Below, one piece after another: positions 1 through 7,750 of a DNA stretch of 64,000 nt; positions within the stretch are counted from its first letter, which is position 1; every line of letters starts with the position of its first letter. The stretch is taken from positions 248,001 to 312,000 of the forward strand of contig NZ_JAGKJK010000001.1 in assembly GCF_020329435.1 (NCBI RefSeq). The letters are read 5' to 3'. A model generated the notes under the pieces. The model had not been told where the DNA came from. It did not search any database and saw only the letters and a program-made list of their open reading frames with translations. This stretch comes from Bradyrhizobium hereditatis (GTDB taxonomy: Bacteria > Pseudomonadota > Alphaproteobacteria > Rhizobiales > Xanthobacteraceae). Made by a program: the position numbers and the translations under genes.

Positions 1-308
1 TGATGGCCGCATTGAGCGGCGCTGCGATCGGGGCGCAGAACCTCGATCAGGGCAAATCGCCACAAAAGCTGTTCGCCGAGGGCTGCGCGTCCTGCCATCG
101 CAGCGCGCGCGGGCTTTCCAAGGGCCGCTTCCAGCTCACACTCTATCTGTTTCTGCAGAAGCACTATTCGAGCGGCTCGAGCTCCGCCTGGGCGCTGGCG
201 TCCTATCTGGAGTCCATCGACAGCGGAAAGCGCGTGGCAGCGAAGCCGGTGGCGAAATCGACGTCGCGCGCCTCGTTCCGCCCGCCGGCGCCGGTGCCAT
301 CGCGCTAG
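1..308 (+). CDS. Small c-type cytochrome-like protein (5' partial)
   Basis: About 100 residues are visible. A single CxxCH heme-binding motif (CASCH) lies about 28 residues after the first Met in the window, followed by a region that could hold a mono-heme cytochrome c fold and a basic, Pro-rich tail. The visible start MAALSGAAIGAQ resembles the hydrophobic core and cleavage region of a signal peptide without its charged N-terminus, so the true start probably lies before the window. A periplasmic electron-transfer protein is the natural reading. No second heme motif is present and the partner oxidase or dehydrogenase cannot be seen. The coding call is fairly safe; the specific role is unknown. 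Confidence 0.6.
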   Translation, partial: MAALSGAAIGAQNLDQGKSPQKLFAEGCASCHRSARGLSKGRFQLTLYLFLQKHYSSGSSSAWALASYLESIDSGKRVAAKPVAKSTSRASFRPPAPVPSR

Positions 309-420
309 CGCGCATATGCCACGGCTTGCTCACGGCTGTGCTGCGAAATCTCCCCAACGCTGTCATCTTTTTGACGTGCGCCGGCATAGCATGATCTTTG
401 TACGTGTGGCGTGGGGAGTA

Positions 421-609
421 ATGACCATGGTGGTGGCTGAGCTTCAGACCAAGGTGGAGAAGTACGAGAGTAGGGCCTCCAGATGCGAAGCGCAGGCGCG
501 CGAAGCCAAGGACAAGGCGCAGCAGACCTTTTACGAAGTGTTGGCCGGCTACTACGCGAGCCTCGCGACTGATTTCCGAAAAATCCTCGAGAAGCGAATG
601 GTCGCGTAA
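421..609 (+). CDS. Small hypothetical protein
   Basis: A protein of about 62 residues rich in Lys, Glu, Ala and Arg, predicted mostly helical, with two Cys-free halves and a Tyr-rich patch (YEVLAGYYASLA). Two in-frame ATGs (421 and 427) follow a GGGGAG sequence at 413-418; the second has the better spacing, so the start is uncertain by two codons. A palindromic repeat begins just after the stop. No family is recognised. It resembles the many short conserved proteins of unknown function in Bradyrhizobium. Confidence 0.45.
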   Translation: MTMVVAELQTKVEKYESRASRCEAQAREAKDKAQQTFYEVLAGYYASLATDFRKILEKRMVA

Positions 610-617
610 GACGCGCG

Positions 618-649
618 TCCCGGATGTCGCTCGCGCTCATCCGGGCTAC
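618..649. repeat. Dispersed palindromic repeat, family B
   Basis: A short inverted repeat of the type CCCGGATGTCGCT...CATCCGGGCTAC. Related copies lie near 6977, 8821, 9297, 13510 and 16359, always between genes. Confidence 0.75.
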
Positions 650-675
650 CGCCGCAACTTACCGCCAACGTGCGT

Positions 676-900
676 TCACGCGCCGCCGATCGCGCGATTG
701 ATCGTGCCGCCGCCGCCGCAATTCGGGCAGGGCGCGCCGTTGATACGGCCATTGCCGTGACATTCGGGGCAGATGTCTTCGCCGGTGCCGGGCGTTCCGC
801 GGGGTGCTTCATCGCCGGGATTAAGCATCGGATTGGCCGCCTGCATCTGGGCGTTCGAGCGCTTTTTTGCGCTTTGCGAATTTGGCGCCTTGTTCCGCAT
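676..900 (-). CDS. DnaJ-type zinc-finger small protein
   Basis: A 74-residue protein with a basic N-terminal half and a C-terminal half carrying two CxxCxG-like motifs (CPECHGNG and CPNCGGGG), as in the zinc-binding region of DnaJ. There is no J domain, so it is not a full co-chaperone. The start at 900 is supported by an AAGGAGG Shine-Dalgarno about 8 nt upstream. The four cysteines would bind one zinc ion. Proteins of this type are often labelled 'DnaJ-like' without functional proof, and a role in protein or RNA binding would be inference only. Confidence 0.65.
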   Translation of the reverse strand: MRNKAPNSQSAKKRSNAQMQAANPMLNPGDEAPRGTPGTGEDICPECHGNGRINGAPCPNCGGGGTINRAIGGA

Positions 901-999
901 GGTGCGTGCCTCCTTGAGATATTCGCCGACAACGCCGCTGCGACGAAGTGGTTGCGAAGGAGAGCGCAACCTTCAAAGGTGGTAATGCGTTGGCAATGC

Positions 1000-1206
1000 A
1001 TGACAACGAGCCAAACCCTGCATCCCATGACGGGCTTCGACCCGTCCGAGCCCGCCATCCTGCACGATCTCGCCACCGACCGGATCATCACCTGGACCGG
1101 CGACCAAGCCGACGACTTCCGCCGCGCCAGCCGGCCGCGTGACGACGGCACGGTGGCCTGGAAGGAATATGTATTCGACGGCTGGGGAAACGTGCTCGGC
1201 GGGTAG
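1000..1206 (+). CDS. Small hypothetical protein
   Basis: About 68 residues, with Asp and Trp-rich segments (DLATDRIITWTGDQ, EYVFDGWGNV) that look like a compact soluble protein. Possible starts are ATG at 985 (AAAGGTGG immediately upstream), 1000 and 1027; none is clearly best. Codon usage is GC-rich like the neighbours. The gene ends just before a family A palindromic repeat. No domain is recognised. Confidence 0.5.
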   Translation: MTTSQTLHPMTGFDPSEPAILHDLATDRIITWTGDQADDFRRASRPRDDGTVAWKEYVFDGWGNVLGG

Positions 1207-1216
1207 GGCGAGTGCG

Positions 1217-1296
1217 TAGGGCGGATTAGCGCAAGCGTAATCCGCCGACCCAGACACGAAACGACGGCGGATTACGCTGACGCTAATCCGCCCTAG
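1217..1296. repeat. Dispersed palindromic repeat, family A
   Basis: Two inverted modules, TAGGGCGGATTAGCG and its complement, separated by a short spacer. The right-hand end overlaps the last codons and stop of the PanE-like gene (stop at 1283-1285). Other copies are near 4560, 5826, 7517, 14042, 16768 and 18314. Confidence 0.8.
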
Positions 1297-2191
1297 GATT
1301 CGCGCGTCCACGCTCGGCTAGCTTCACCATCACCTGCAGCGCCTGATTGGTTGGCGTCGGAATGCCGAGCTCGGCGCCTTTGCGCACCACATGGCCGTTG
1401 AGAAAGTCGATCTCGCTTGGTTTGCCGCGCGCAAGATCCTGCGCGGTCGACGACATCTGGTTCGGCATGATGTTGGGGATGTTCAGGATGCGCTCGATGA
1501 GGTCATCAGGTATCGCAACGCCACAGGCGCGCGCGACGGATGTTGCTTCCTGCACGGCGCGTGTGACGACCTCCCTGGTGCCTTCGACTTGCAGCATCGG
1601 GCCATAAGCGATGCCCGCGACCGCGGAAAGCGCGTTGAAGGCGCAGTTGATGATCAGCTTGCTCCACAGCGTCTGGCCGATGTCGTCGGCAATCGTAATG
1701 CCGATGCCGGCGGCCTGGAACGTTCGCGCCAGCGTTTCGCTTGCGGCCGAGGGGCCGATGGCGAGATCGCCGCCGCCGTGATGCCTGACATGGCCAGGCC
1801 CGGCCATCTCGCTGCCGACATAGACGACGACGGGAATGACGGCATGGCCGATGACGGCAGAAAGACGCTGTGCGTTGTCGACGCCGTTCTGCAGGCTGAG
1901 CACGGATGTTTCCGGCTTTAAGCGACCCGCGAGCGATCGGCCGGCCGCTTCGGTATCGGCGGACTTCACGCAGACCAGCACGAGGTCGGGCGGGGCGAGG
2001 TCAGTCGTGTCGGTCGCGGCCTTGGCAGGCAGATGGCCTTTGAAATCCTTTGTGTCGAGCAAGAGGCCATGGGCATTGATAGCGTCGACATGCACCTGCC
2101 GGCCGATGAAGGTCACGTCATGGCCGTCCCTGAGCAGCAGTCCCCCATAGTAGCATCCGACCGCTCCGGCCCCGACGACCACGATTTGCAT
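1283..2191 (-). CDS. panE: 2-dehydropantoate 2-reductase family protein
   Basis: A 302-residue NADPH-dependent ketopantoate reductase of the PanE/ApbA family, which in pantothenate synthesis reduces 2-dehydropantoate to pantoate. The N-terminal Rossmann fold begins at residue 2 with GAGAVG at residues 7-12. The LSLQNG motif is near residue 100, and the substrate-site Lys and Asn of this family fit K178 and N182 in WSKLIINCAFNALSA. Length matches the family. Rhizobia usually carry several paralogues, so it may act on another 2-oxo acid. The last three residues (Arg-Ala-Asp) and the stop are supplied by the adjoining palindromic repeat, so the C-terminus has probably been replaced. No pan genes are adjacent. 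Confidence 0.85.
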   Translation of the reverse strand: MQIVVVGAGAVGCYYGGLLLRDGHDVTFIGRQVHVDAINAHGLLLDTKDFKGHLPAKAATDTTDLAPPDLVLVCVKSADTEAAGRSLAGRLKPETSVLSLQNGVDNAQRLSAVIGHAVIPVVVYVGSEMAGPGHVRHHGGGDLAIGPSAASETLARTFQAAGIGITIADDIGQTLWSKLIINCAFNALSAVAGIAYGPMLQVEGTREVVTRAVQEATSVARACGVAIPDDLIERILNIPNIMPNQMSSTAQDLARGKPSEIDFLNGHVVRKGAELGIPTPTNQALQVMVKLAERGRANPRAD

Positions 2192-2393
2192 GCTTTTTCT
2201 CCGTTCGGCTGATGCAGCGAGCAGCGTGAGTGATGGATGGGTAGCGTCTTTTACTAACCGGGATACGGCCCTATTTGCTTCTTTGCTAGTGCCAATTGAC
2301 CGCGCGTTCGACCCGGTTTTCGCGTCCGGGCGACTTGCCGGGCGTGGCGCTTAGCGGGTGTTCGCCGCGCTTCATTTCAGGTAGCATCGTCGC

Positions 2394-3800
2394 ATGAGCG
2401 AAACCGAGACCTTGTTTGCGGCCCTGCGTCAGTCGTCGGACGAAGCCGTTGTCGGCATGCTCGAACGCATGGTGCGGGATGCCCCGGATCATGCCTTGAA
2501 CAAGATCAACGCGCTTGATCTTGCACGCACCGAGGGCGTCGACGAAGATCGCGTCATCGCAGCCCTTCTGAATGCGGTGGGGCTCGGCATGTTCGAAATG
2601 ACATGGAACGTGATGTGCCCGAGCTGCGCCGGCGTTCTTTCCGCCAACAAAAGCCTGAAGACGGTTAATAGCGCGCAGTACAATTGCGCTTTTTGCGCCG
2701 CGGGTTACGAGACGACGCTCGATCATCTGGTCGAGGTGACCTTCACGGTGAGCCCGCGCGTGCGAAAGATCGCAGCTCACAGTCCGGACCAGCTGCCCGC
2801 AGCCGAATATTATCGCCAGATCTTCTGGAGTTCGGCGATCGATCTTCCGGCCGATCTGGAGAAGCTGCTGGAGGAGGTCACGCTCGAAATTGTCGACCTG
2901 CCGGCCGGCGAAAGGGCCATTCTTTCCTTGCAGGTGCCGCAGGGCATCTTGATCGTGTTCGATCCCGTGACGCATGCGGCCCAGTTCCTTGACGTCAGCG
3001 GCGAAGAGACCAGCGAGCGCCAGAACCTGTCGGTGATCTTCAACAAGCTCCAGGTTCCCGTCGACACCGTTACCCTGCGCCCCGGGCCGCTGCGCCTGGC
3101 CTTGGACAATCGCACCGACAGTCGCGTCTTGCCGGCGGTATGGGTCGCGAACCCGGCGCTGGACGACCTCTTGAAGCGACGCAAGTCCGTTCTGACGGCA
3201 ATGCGTCTTCTCACCAATCAGACCTTCCGCGATATCTACCGCACCGATACGCTCGCGATCGGCCAGCGCATCAAGATCCTGAGCCTGACTTTCCTGTTCA
3301 GCGATCTCAAGGATTCCACCGGGCTCTATGAGCGCGTCGGCGACCTCACAGCGTTCGATCTCGTCAACGAGCATTTCAGGCTACTGCAGGAAATTATCGC
3401 GTCCGAACGGGGAGCGATCGTGAAGACCATTGGCGATGCCGTCATGGCGACGTTCGAGACGCCGGACCGCGCCATTGCCGCGGCGATCCGGATGCGCGAG
3501 GCGATGAGCGATCTCGGCGCCGAGCGTCAGCACCAGAGCCTGCGCCTGAAAATGGGCATTCACGAAGGATCATGCCTTGCGGTCACACTCAATGGCCAGC
3601 AGGACTATTTTGGCCAGACGGTCAATATCGCCTCGCGGGTCCAGGGGCTTGCTGCCTCACGCTCGATCGTGGTGACAGAATCGGTGGTGGAAAACTCACT
3701 TACCCGCGCGCTGCTCGAAACCAGCGGGCTCAAGCCCACGCCAAGGCGCGTGGCGTTGAGCGGCATCGCCGACAAGGTGTCGGTCTACGAGATTTCCTGA
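2394..3800 (+). CDS. Class III adenylate/guanylate cyclase with N-terminal zinc-binding region
   Basis: A 468-residue cytosolic protein. The N-terminal 290 residues contain a CPSC (75-78) and a CAFC (98-101) pair that probably bind zinc, in a region resembling DUF5939 found in front of bacterial cyclases. The C-terminal class III cyclase domain starts near residue 297 with LTFLFSDLKDST; D304 and D348 (in KTIGDAVMATF) fit the two metal-binding aspartates, and the YFGQTVNIASR segment fits the base/transition-state site. It would make cAMP from ATP, although GTP cannot be excluded. No transmembrane segment is visible. It stands alone, so its input signal is unknown; the N-terminal region is the likely sensor. 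Confidence 0.85.
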   Translation: MSETETLFAALRQSSDEAVVGMLERMVRDAPDHALNKINALDLARTEGVDEDRVIAALLNAVGLGMFEMTWNVMCPSCAGVLSANKSLKTVNSAQYNCAFCAAGYETTLDHLVEVTFTVSPRVRKIAAHSPDQLPAAEYYRQIFWSSAIDLPADLEKLLEEVTLEIVDLPAGERAILSLQVPQGILIVFDPVTHAAQFLDVSGEETSERQNLSVIFNKLQVPVDTVTLRPGPLRLALDNRTDSRVLPAVWVANPALDDLLKRRKSVLTAMRLLTNQTFRDIYRTDTLAIGQRIKILSLTFLFSDLKDSTGLYERVGDLTAFDLVNEHFRLLQEIIASERGAIVKTIGDAVMATFETPDRAIAAAIRMREAMSDLGAERQHQSLRLKMGIHEGSCLAVTLNGQQDYFGQTVNIASRVQGLAASRSIVVTESVVENSLTRALLETSGLKPTPRRVALSGIADKVSVYEIS

Positions 3801-3980
3801 CAGGGCTGGCTGTTCGCCTTACGCGCTGAAATCCTGTGACACAATCACCACACCCAAACCGAATTGCGCTGCGGCAGCCGGACCCGATCACATCCGGCCA
3901 CGCTTCCGCCCGGATTCGGTCCCGCGATTGCCCCGTGTTGGTTTTCGGCTTGGGCTGGGGCGCGAGCGGGGGATTGCAAC

Positions 3981-4556
3981 ATGCCTTCCATTGGCTGCAC
4001 CGGTACTTCGTGCGTCACAGGCCGTGCTCGATTTGAAGGGCCACTCATCACGGCAGCGCAGGCGGGGAAATTCATACGGCTGCTGGCTGTCATGCTGGGA
4101 GCGGCATCGCTTGCGGCCTGCGCGCAGTCCTCGGTCGTCTCCCAGAAATATGAAGCTCGCGCCGTCAGGCAGGCGTCGCTCGACCAGGATCGAGCGACAT
4201 CCTCCATGATGAAGCGGCGCGTGGCCGCCGCGAGAAAGCACACCGCGTCGCGCAGGACCGCCGGCGGCACCAAGACGGCATCGCATGGAGTTGCGAGCTT
4301 CTACACCGAAGGCACGAAGACCGCGAGCGGGGAAAAGTTCAACACGCTCGACATGACCGCGGCTCATCCGACGTTGCCGTTCGGCACCAAGTTGCGCGTG
4401 ACCGATGTTGCGAGCGGCCGGTCCGTGACGGTACGGGTCAATGACCGCGGTCCCTACGTTCAGGGGCGCGTTGTCGATGTCTCCTATTCCGCGGCCGACG
4501 CGCTGGGAATGGTGGGGAAGGGCGTTGCAAAGGTAAAGCTCGACGTGGTGGAGTAG
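3981..4556 (+). CDS. rlpA: RlpA-like septal ring lytic transglycosylase, lipoprotein
   Basis: About 191 residues. A hydrophobic segment ending in a lipobox (SLAAC) precedes a basic linker and a C-terminal double-psi beta-barrel domain. In the latter GVASFY, ASGEKFN, TAAHPTLPFGT and VRVNDRGPY are the usual RlpA motifs; the Asp in NDRGP corresponds to the catalytic acid. Members cleave denuded peptidoglycan glycan strands at the septum. There is no SPOR domain, so this is the short form. The start is uncertain: ATG 3981 is used, but the signal peptide then has a long N-terminal extension. A hairpin repeat separates it from the convergent pdxY. Confidence 0.75.
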   Translation: MPSIGCTGTSCVTGRARFEGPLITAAQAGKFIRLLAVMLGAASLAACAQSSVVSQKYEARAVRQASLDQDRATSSMMKRRVAAARKHTASRRTAGGTKTASHGVASFYTEGTKTASGEKFNTLDMTAAHPTLPFGTKLRVTDVASGRSVTVRVNDRGPYVQGRVVDVSYSAADALGMVGKGVAKVKLDVVE

Positions 4557-4559
4557 CCG

Positions 4560-4592
4560 TAGGGCGGATTACGCTTGCGCTAATCCGCCCTA
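4560..4592. repeat. Palindromic repeat, family A (single hairpin)
   Basis: A perfect hairpin with 12-nt arms TAGGGCGGATTA and TAATCCGCCCTA around a 9-nt loop. It lies between two convergent genes and overlaps the stop of pdxY. It could also act as a weak bidirectional terminator, but it has no T tract. Confidence 0.8.
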
Positions 4593-5431
4593 CGGGCCTC
4601 GAATTTACGCTTGGGATTCGCGAGCCCCTCGGCGCTCTCGACGATGCGCATTTCTTCGGTGCCGCTGATAGCGGTGCGTTCCAGCACCGCGAAGATGGCG
4701 GAGGCGGCGTGGCCGAGCGCTGCCGGTGTGTCGGCGCCGCGGAGGCGGGCGGCGACGAAGAGCGCAGCGAAGAGATCGCCGGTGCCGTTCGGGCTGATCG
4801 GAAGTTTTGGCGTGCGTACGCGCCAGGCGTCGTTGCGCTCGATGGCGAGCGTCTCGATCTCGCCGCTTGGCGTATCTGATAGCTCGGCGCTGGTGATGAC
4901 GACCGTCGAGGGGCCTCGCGCCATCAACGCGCGCGCCGCCGCGATCGCCTGATCGCTTGTCGTGACCTTCGTGTCGCACAGCCACTCGAACTCGAAATGA
5001 TTGGGCGTAATGATATCGGCGAGCGGACAGAGATGGTCGCGCACCAGCGGCGGAATATCGTTGCGAACAAACAGGCCGCGGTCGCGATCACCTAGCACGG
5101 GATCGCAGCAATAGCGCAGCGCAGGATTTTTCGCCTTGGCGCGTGCGACGAAATCGCCGACCACCTCGGCGTTGCCGGCGGAGCCGAGATAGCCCGACAA
5201 GACCATCTGCGCGCTATCTACTGCGCCGCGTTCCTCGATCCCGCGCAGCAGATCCGCGACGAGCTCTGTCTCCAGCACGCGGCCGCGGAGGGTCGGATAA
5301 CCCGGCCGGTTGCTCAAGAGCGTTGTCGGCACCGCCACGACGTCGATCCCGTGCATCTGCATCGGAAACACCGCGGCGCTGTTGCCGACATGGCCGAAGG
5401 CGACCTGCGACTGAATCGAAATCACGTTCAT
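4580..5431 (-). CDS. pdxY: Pyridoxal kinase PdxY
   Basis: A 283-residue ribokinase-fold enzyme that phosphorylates pyridoxal to pyridoxal 5'-phosphate in B6 salvage. It opens with MNVISIQSQVAFGHVGNSAA, typical of PdxY/PdxK, and has DPVLGD in the middle, TPNHFEFEWL, and NGTGDLFAA near the C-terminus, where the Asp is the catalytic base and GTGD forms the anion hole. The ATG at 5431 is chosen because the family motif starts there; an upstream ATG would add 19 unrelated residues. The last residues, RAD, come from the overlapping palindromic repeat. Confidence 0.92.
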   Translation of the reverse strand: MNVISIQSQVAFGHVGNSAAVFPMQMHGIDVVAVPTTLLSNRPGYPTLRGRVLETELVADLLRGIEERGAVDSAQMVLSGYLGSAGNAEVVGDFVARAKAKNPALRYCCDPVLGDRDRGLFVRNDIPPLVRDHLCPLADIITPNHFEFEWLCDTKVTTSDQAIAAARALMARGPSTVVITSAELSDTPSGEIETLAIERNDAWRVRTPKLPISPNGTGDLFAALFVAARLRGADTPAALGHAASAIFAVLERTAISGTEEMRIVESAEGLANPKRKFEARRAD

Positions 5432-5541
5432 GAGACGAGTTCTGGGAATTGATCGAATGAGGGAAGCGGAACCCTCGCAAGTTAACACATTGGTTATTTC
5501 TTTGCGGGCATTTTCACGGTCTCGTCAAACAAAGAGGCACC

Positions 5542-5811
5542 ATGTCTGACATCACCATTCCCGGCGGGCGGATTCGTTCTTTCGTTGAGCGCATCGAGAA
5601 CCTGGACACTGAATTGCAGGAGTTGAACGAGCAGAAGAAGGAAGTCTTTTCGGAGGCCAAGGGCGAGGGATTTGACGTCAAGATCCTCAAGGAGATCGTC
5701 AAGCTGAGGAAGCAGGACCAGGACGAGCGCGACGAGCGTGAAAGCCTGCTCGATCTCTACATGCGCGCGATGGAAACCGCGCCGCCGGAAAAGGCTGCGA
5801 AAGCGGCGTGA
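5542..5811 (+). CDS. gapR: GapR (DUF2312) nucleoid-associated protein
   Basis: An 89-residue, highly charged helical protein that matches the DUF2312/UPF0335 family over its full length. In Caulobacter, GapR is an essential alphaproteobacterial chromatin protein that binds overtwisted AT-rich DNA and stimulates gyrase and topoisomerase IV. The N-terminal coiled coil (about residues 12-45), the KGEGFDVKILKEIVKLRK segment and the acidic-basic QDERDERE region are characteristic. AGAGGCACC precedes the ATG. It is monocistronic, between pdxY and a repeat cluster. Identification is strong; function is inferred from Caulobacter. Confidence 0.93.
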   Translation: MSDITIPGGRIRSFVERIENLDTELQELNEQKKEVFSEAKGEGFDVKILKEIVKLRKQDQDERDERESLLDLYMRAMETAPPEKAAKAA

Positions 5812-5825
5812 TGCAAAACAGAGAG

Positions 5826-5905
5826 TAGGGCGGGTTAGCGTCAGCGTAACCCGCGGACTAGCCGCGAGCGGAGCGGCGGATTACGCTGACGCTAATCCGC
5901 CCTAC
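5826..5905. repeat. Palindromic repeat, family A (double module)
   Basis: TAGGGCGGGTTAGCG at the left and GCTAATCCGCCCTA at the right, each module also containing an internal inverted repeat. It lies 14 nt after gapR and could form the 3' end of its mRNA. Confidence 0.8.
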
Positions 5906-5919
5906 GCGTATGCCTCCGT

Positions 5920-6040
5920 CATTGCGAGCCAACGGGTCGCGCGAATGCGCGCCCGATGACAGGCTCCGCGAAGCAATCCATCTGTCCACGTGCGGGACCA
6001 TGGATGCTTCGCTGCGCGCATGACGTGGAGAGAGTCTTGT
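5920..6040. repeat. Dispersed repeat, family D
   Basis: Contains GAGCCAACGGGTCGCGCGAA, then ATGCGCGCCCGATGACAGG and GCTCCGCGAA. Shorter relatives are at about 13410-13495 and, inverted, inside 9372-9410. No coding potential is evident. Confidence 0.55.
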
Positions 6041-6080
6041 GTCGTAACTTCTTTGCGGTATCTGCGCGCAAAGACGAAGC

Positions 6081-6166
6081 AACGCGTTGTTAAGACTTGG
6101 CCCGCGCTGATTTGCGCGATTCCGATTCGTTCTTTGCGAACAAAATGGAGTCGGATGGAGAACAAA
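6081..6166. repeat. Dispersed ~90-bp repeat, family C (copy 1)
   Basis: Shares GCTGATTTGCGC, GATTCGTTCTTTGCGAACA, and AATGGAGTCGGATGGAGAAC with copies at 11577-11663 and 16111-16200, all in the same orientation. It contains an internal inverted repeat TTCGTTCTTTGCGAA. Similarity to the 16.1-kb copy extends to within a few bases of the stop of the CsaA-like gene. Confidence 0.75.
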
Positions 6167-6178
6167 TGACACGCGGCA

Positions 6179-6523
6179 TCAAAACACCGGCTCGCCGATC
6201 GCGACTTCGCTGCGCGGGACGAGCACGATCACATTGCCATCAGCATCCTTTGCGCCGAGGATCAAGAGCTCGGATGTGAAGCCTGCGATGTTTTTCGGTG
6301 CGAAATTGCAGACACATACGACCAGCGAACCGAGCAGCGCGGCCGGCTCATAGTTCGTCACTTGCGCGCTCGACCACATGATCCTGTCAGCCCCGACGTC
6401 GACGGCGATCTTCAAGGACGGATTGCGCGCGCGGGAAAACGGTTGCACGTCCACGACTTTGCCGATGCGGATATCGAGGCGGGCGAAATCGTCGTAGGTA
6501 GCCTGGGGTTTTGGAGATGGCAT
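6179..6523 (-). CDS. CsaA-like tRNA-binding protein
   Basis: A 114-residue protein consisting of one OB-fold tRNA-binding domain (EMAP-II/Trbp111 type). DIRIGKVVDVQPF near the N-terminus, the conserved SSAQVTNYE strand and the CNFAPKNIAGFTSELLILGA segment are diagnostic of CsaA. Such dimers bind tRNA structurally and have been linked to protein export and chaperone activity in Bacillus. The start at 6523 gives the usual CsaA length; upstream sequence in the same frame is repeat DNA. It is monocistronic. Confidence 0.85.
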   Translation of the reverse strand: MPSPKPQATYDDFARLDIRIGKVVDVQPFSRARNPSLKIAVDVGADRIMWSSAQVTNYEPAALLGSLVVCVCNFAPKNIAGFTSELLILGAKDADGNVIVLVPRSEVAIGEPVF

Positions 6524-6670
6524 GTGGTGGGCTCGGTTGGCAGGCTGGATGTGGGACGGTCGAATGAGCGTCACGAATTTTCGTATCGCAGCTTGCTTGT
6601 AGCCCAAATCATCGATCTGTCGCGAGAAGGGCACTGCGCGTTCAAGATGAGAGAGCGGAGTTCGTGGCTT

Positions 6671-6710
6671 ACCCCTCTCCCCAACCTTCCCCCGCAAGGG
6701 GAGAGGGAGC
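6671..6710. repeat. Palindromic repeat, family E
   Basis: Arms CCCCTCTCC and GGAGAGGG around an AACCTTCCCC-type centre. A degraded relative is at 6823-6856 and a larger copy at 28367-28475. Confidence 0.65.
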
Positions 6711-6976
6711 CTAACCTGCGTGCTCACCTCACAAGCGTGCTTATCTCACGGGCTAGCATGCTCATCTTACGTGCGCGCCCTCCGTCGGCGTCGTCAGGGA
6801 CGCAGCGAATGAAGGGTTCCCTCTTCCCTTGCGGAGAAGGCTAGGAGAGGGGTGCCGCTTGCTCCGCTGGCAGATGCAGCTTCTCCTGACGCTGCGCAAT
6901 CTCAAGCGGCAGATTGCGCTGGCTCGCGCACCGTTCAGCTTTTGCCCGGGGGTCAGTGTTTCCTGCGGTAAGGATT

Positions 6977-7007
6977 CCCCGGATGTCGCTCCGCTCATCC
7001 GGGCTAC
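6977..7007. repeat. Palindromic repeat, family B
   Basis: CCCCGGATGTCGCTCCGCTC followed by ATCCGGGCTAC; a slightly shortened copy of the family B hairpin. Confidence 0.7.
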
Positions 7008-7170
7008 CTGCCGGCGACCCGAAAAAATCCAGCGAACCTTCACGGCGCTTCCTGCGACCAGCGCGCGGTTCCGCTCATTTGTTATCGCATGTGTGCATTG
7101 CAACATAAACTATTGCGGCGCAGCAAATGACCAATTAACCGCGTATTTCAAGCTATTAAGGAGAACTGAC

Positions 7171-7440
7171 GTGAACAAGATTTCCCTGTCCATCGCTGCC
7201 GCCGCCATGATCGCGATGTCGGCCGCGTCTGGCGCTGTCGCCGCCGAGTTGCCGACCTATGAGAGGGCAGGCTTGCCGGTCTCGGCCGTGCAGGTTCAGG
7301 TGCTTGGCGCTGAAAATGTCCAGGAAGCGGCGCCGGTCGCCACGTCTGCTACGCCCGTTCAGCTCAGCGTCCTGAACTCGCGGAGCAAGATCACGACCGC
7401 GCAAGGCCGCAGCGAAACCACTGGCCGCGCCGTCCAGTGA
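7171..7440 (+). CDS. Small secreted hypothetical protein
   Basis: An 89-residue precursor starting with GTG, supported by AAGGAGA 6 nt upstream. Residues 1-24 form a clear Sec signal peptide (basic start, Ala-rich core, cleavage near GAVAAE). The mature part of about 65 residues is Val, Ala and Gln-rich (VQVQVLGAENVQEAAPVATS) and has no cysteine. No known domain is recognised. A good intrinsic terminator 40 nt downstream makes it a single-gene unit. It is probably an abundant periplasmic or envelope protein. Confidence 0.75.
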   Translation: MNKISLSIAAAAMIAMSAASGAVAAELPTYERAGLPVSAVQVQVLGAENVQEAAPVATSATPVQLSVLNSRSKITTAQGRSETTGRAVQ

Positions 7441-7477
7441 TGCCAACTGTTTGATCGGCGCTTGAGCCGGCGTCTGC

Positions 7478-7508
7478 AAAAGCTCGCGATGTCCTCGCGG
7501 GCTTTTTT
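7478..7508 (+). terminator. Rho-independent terminator
   Basis: The stem AAGCTCGCGA / TCGCGGGCTT (one G-U pair) with loop TGTCC is followed by TTTTTT. It ends the transcript of the small secreted protein. Confidence 0.85.
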
Positions 7509-7516
7509 CGTGGTTG

Positions 7517-7581
7517 CAGGGCGCATTAGCGATAGTGTATGCGCCGACCGAGGAGCGGCGGATGTCGCTAACCCGCCCTAC
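7517..7581. repeat. Palindromic repeat, family A (diverged)
   Basis: Starts CAGGGCGCATTAGCG and ends GTCGCTAACCCGCCCTA. The left arm has substitutions, so this is an older copy. Confidence 0.6.
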
Positions 7582-7750
7582 GAAAATATGCAGGCCTGTC
7601 GCGATCAGCGGGCTTTGCAGCACCTCCCGCACCCCATAAGCTGAAGTCAGCCGAACGCGCCCCGCCTCTGGCCACGATGACCGGAGGAAAGGAGAACAGA
7701 ACAGCAGCAAAGCTGCGACGCGGCGTGTGGCCTTGCAGGGGAGGACACCG

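Larger units (their letters stand above)
6524..7170. other. Repeat-rich intergenic region
   Basis: No gene is supported. It holds two copies of the CCCTCTCCCC...GGGGAGAGGG hairpin family (about 6671-6710 and 6823-6856) and a family B palindrome (6977-7007). The last 80 bases, AT-richer (around 7090-7160), probably contain the promoter of the secreted protein gene at 7171. Confidence 0.6.
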
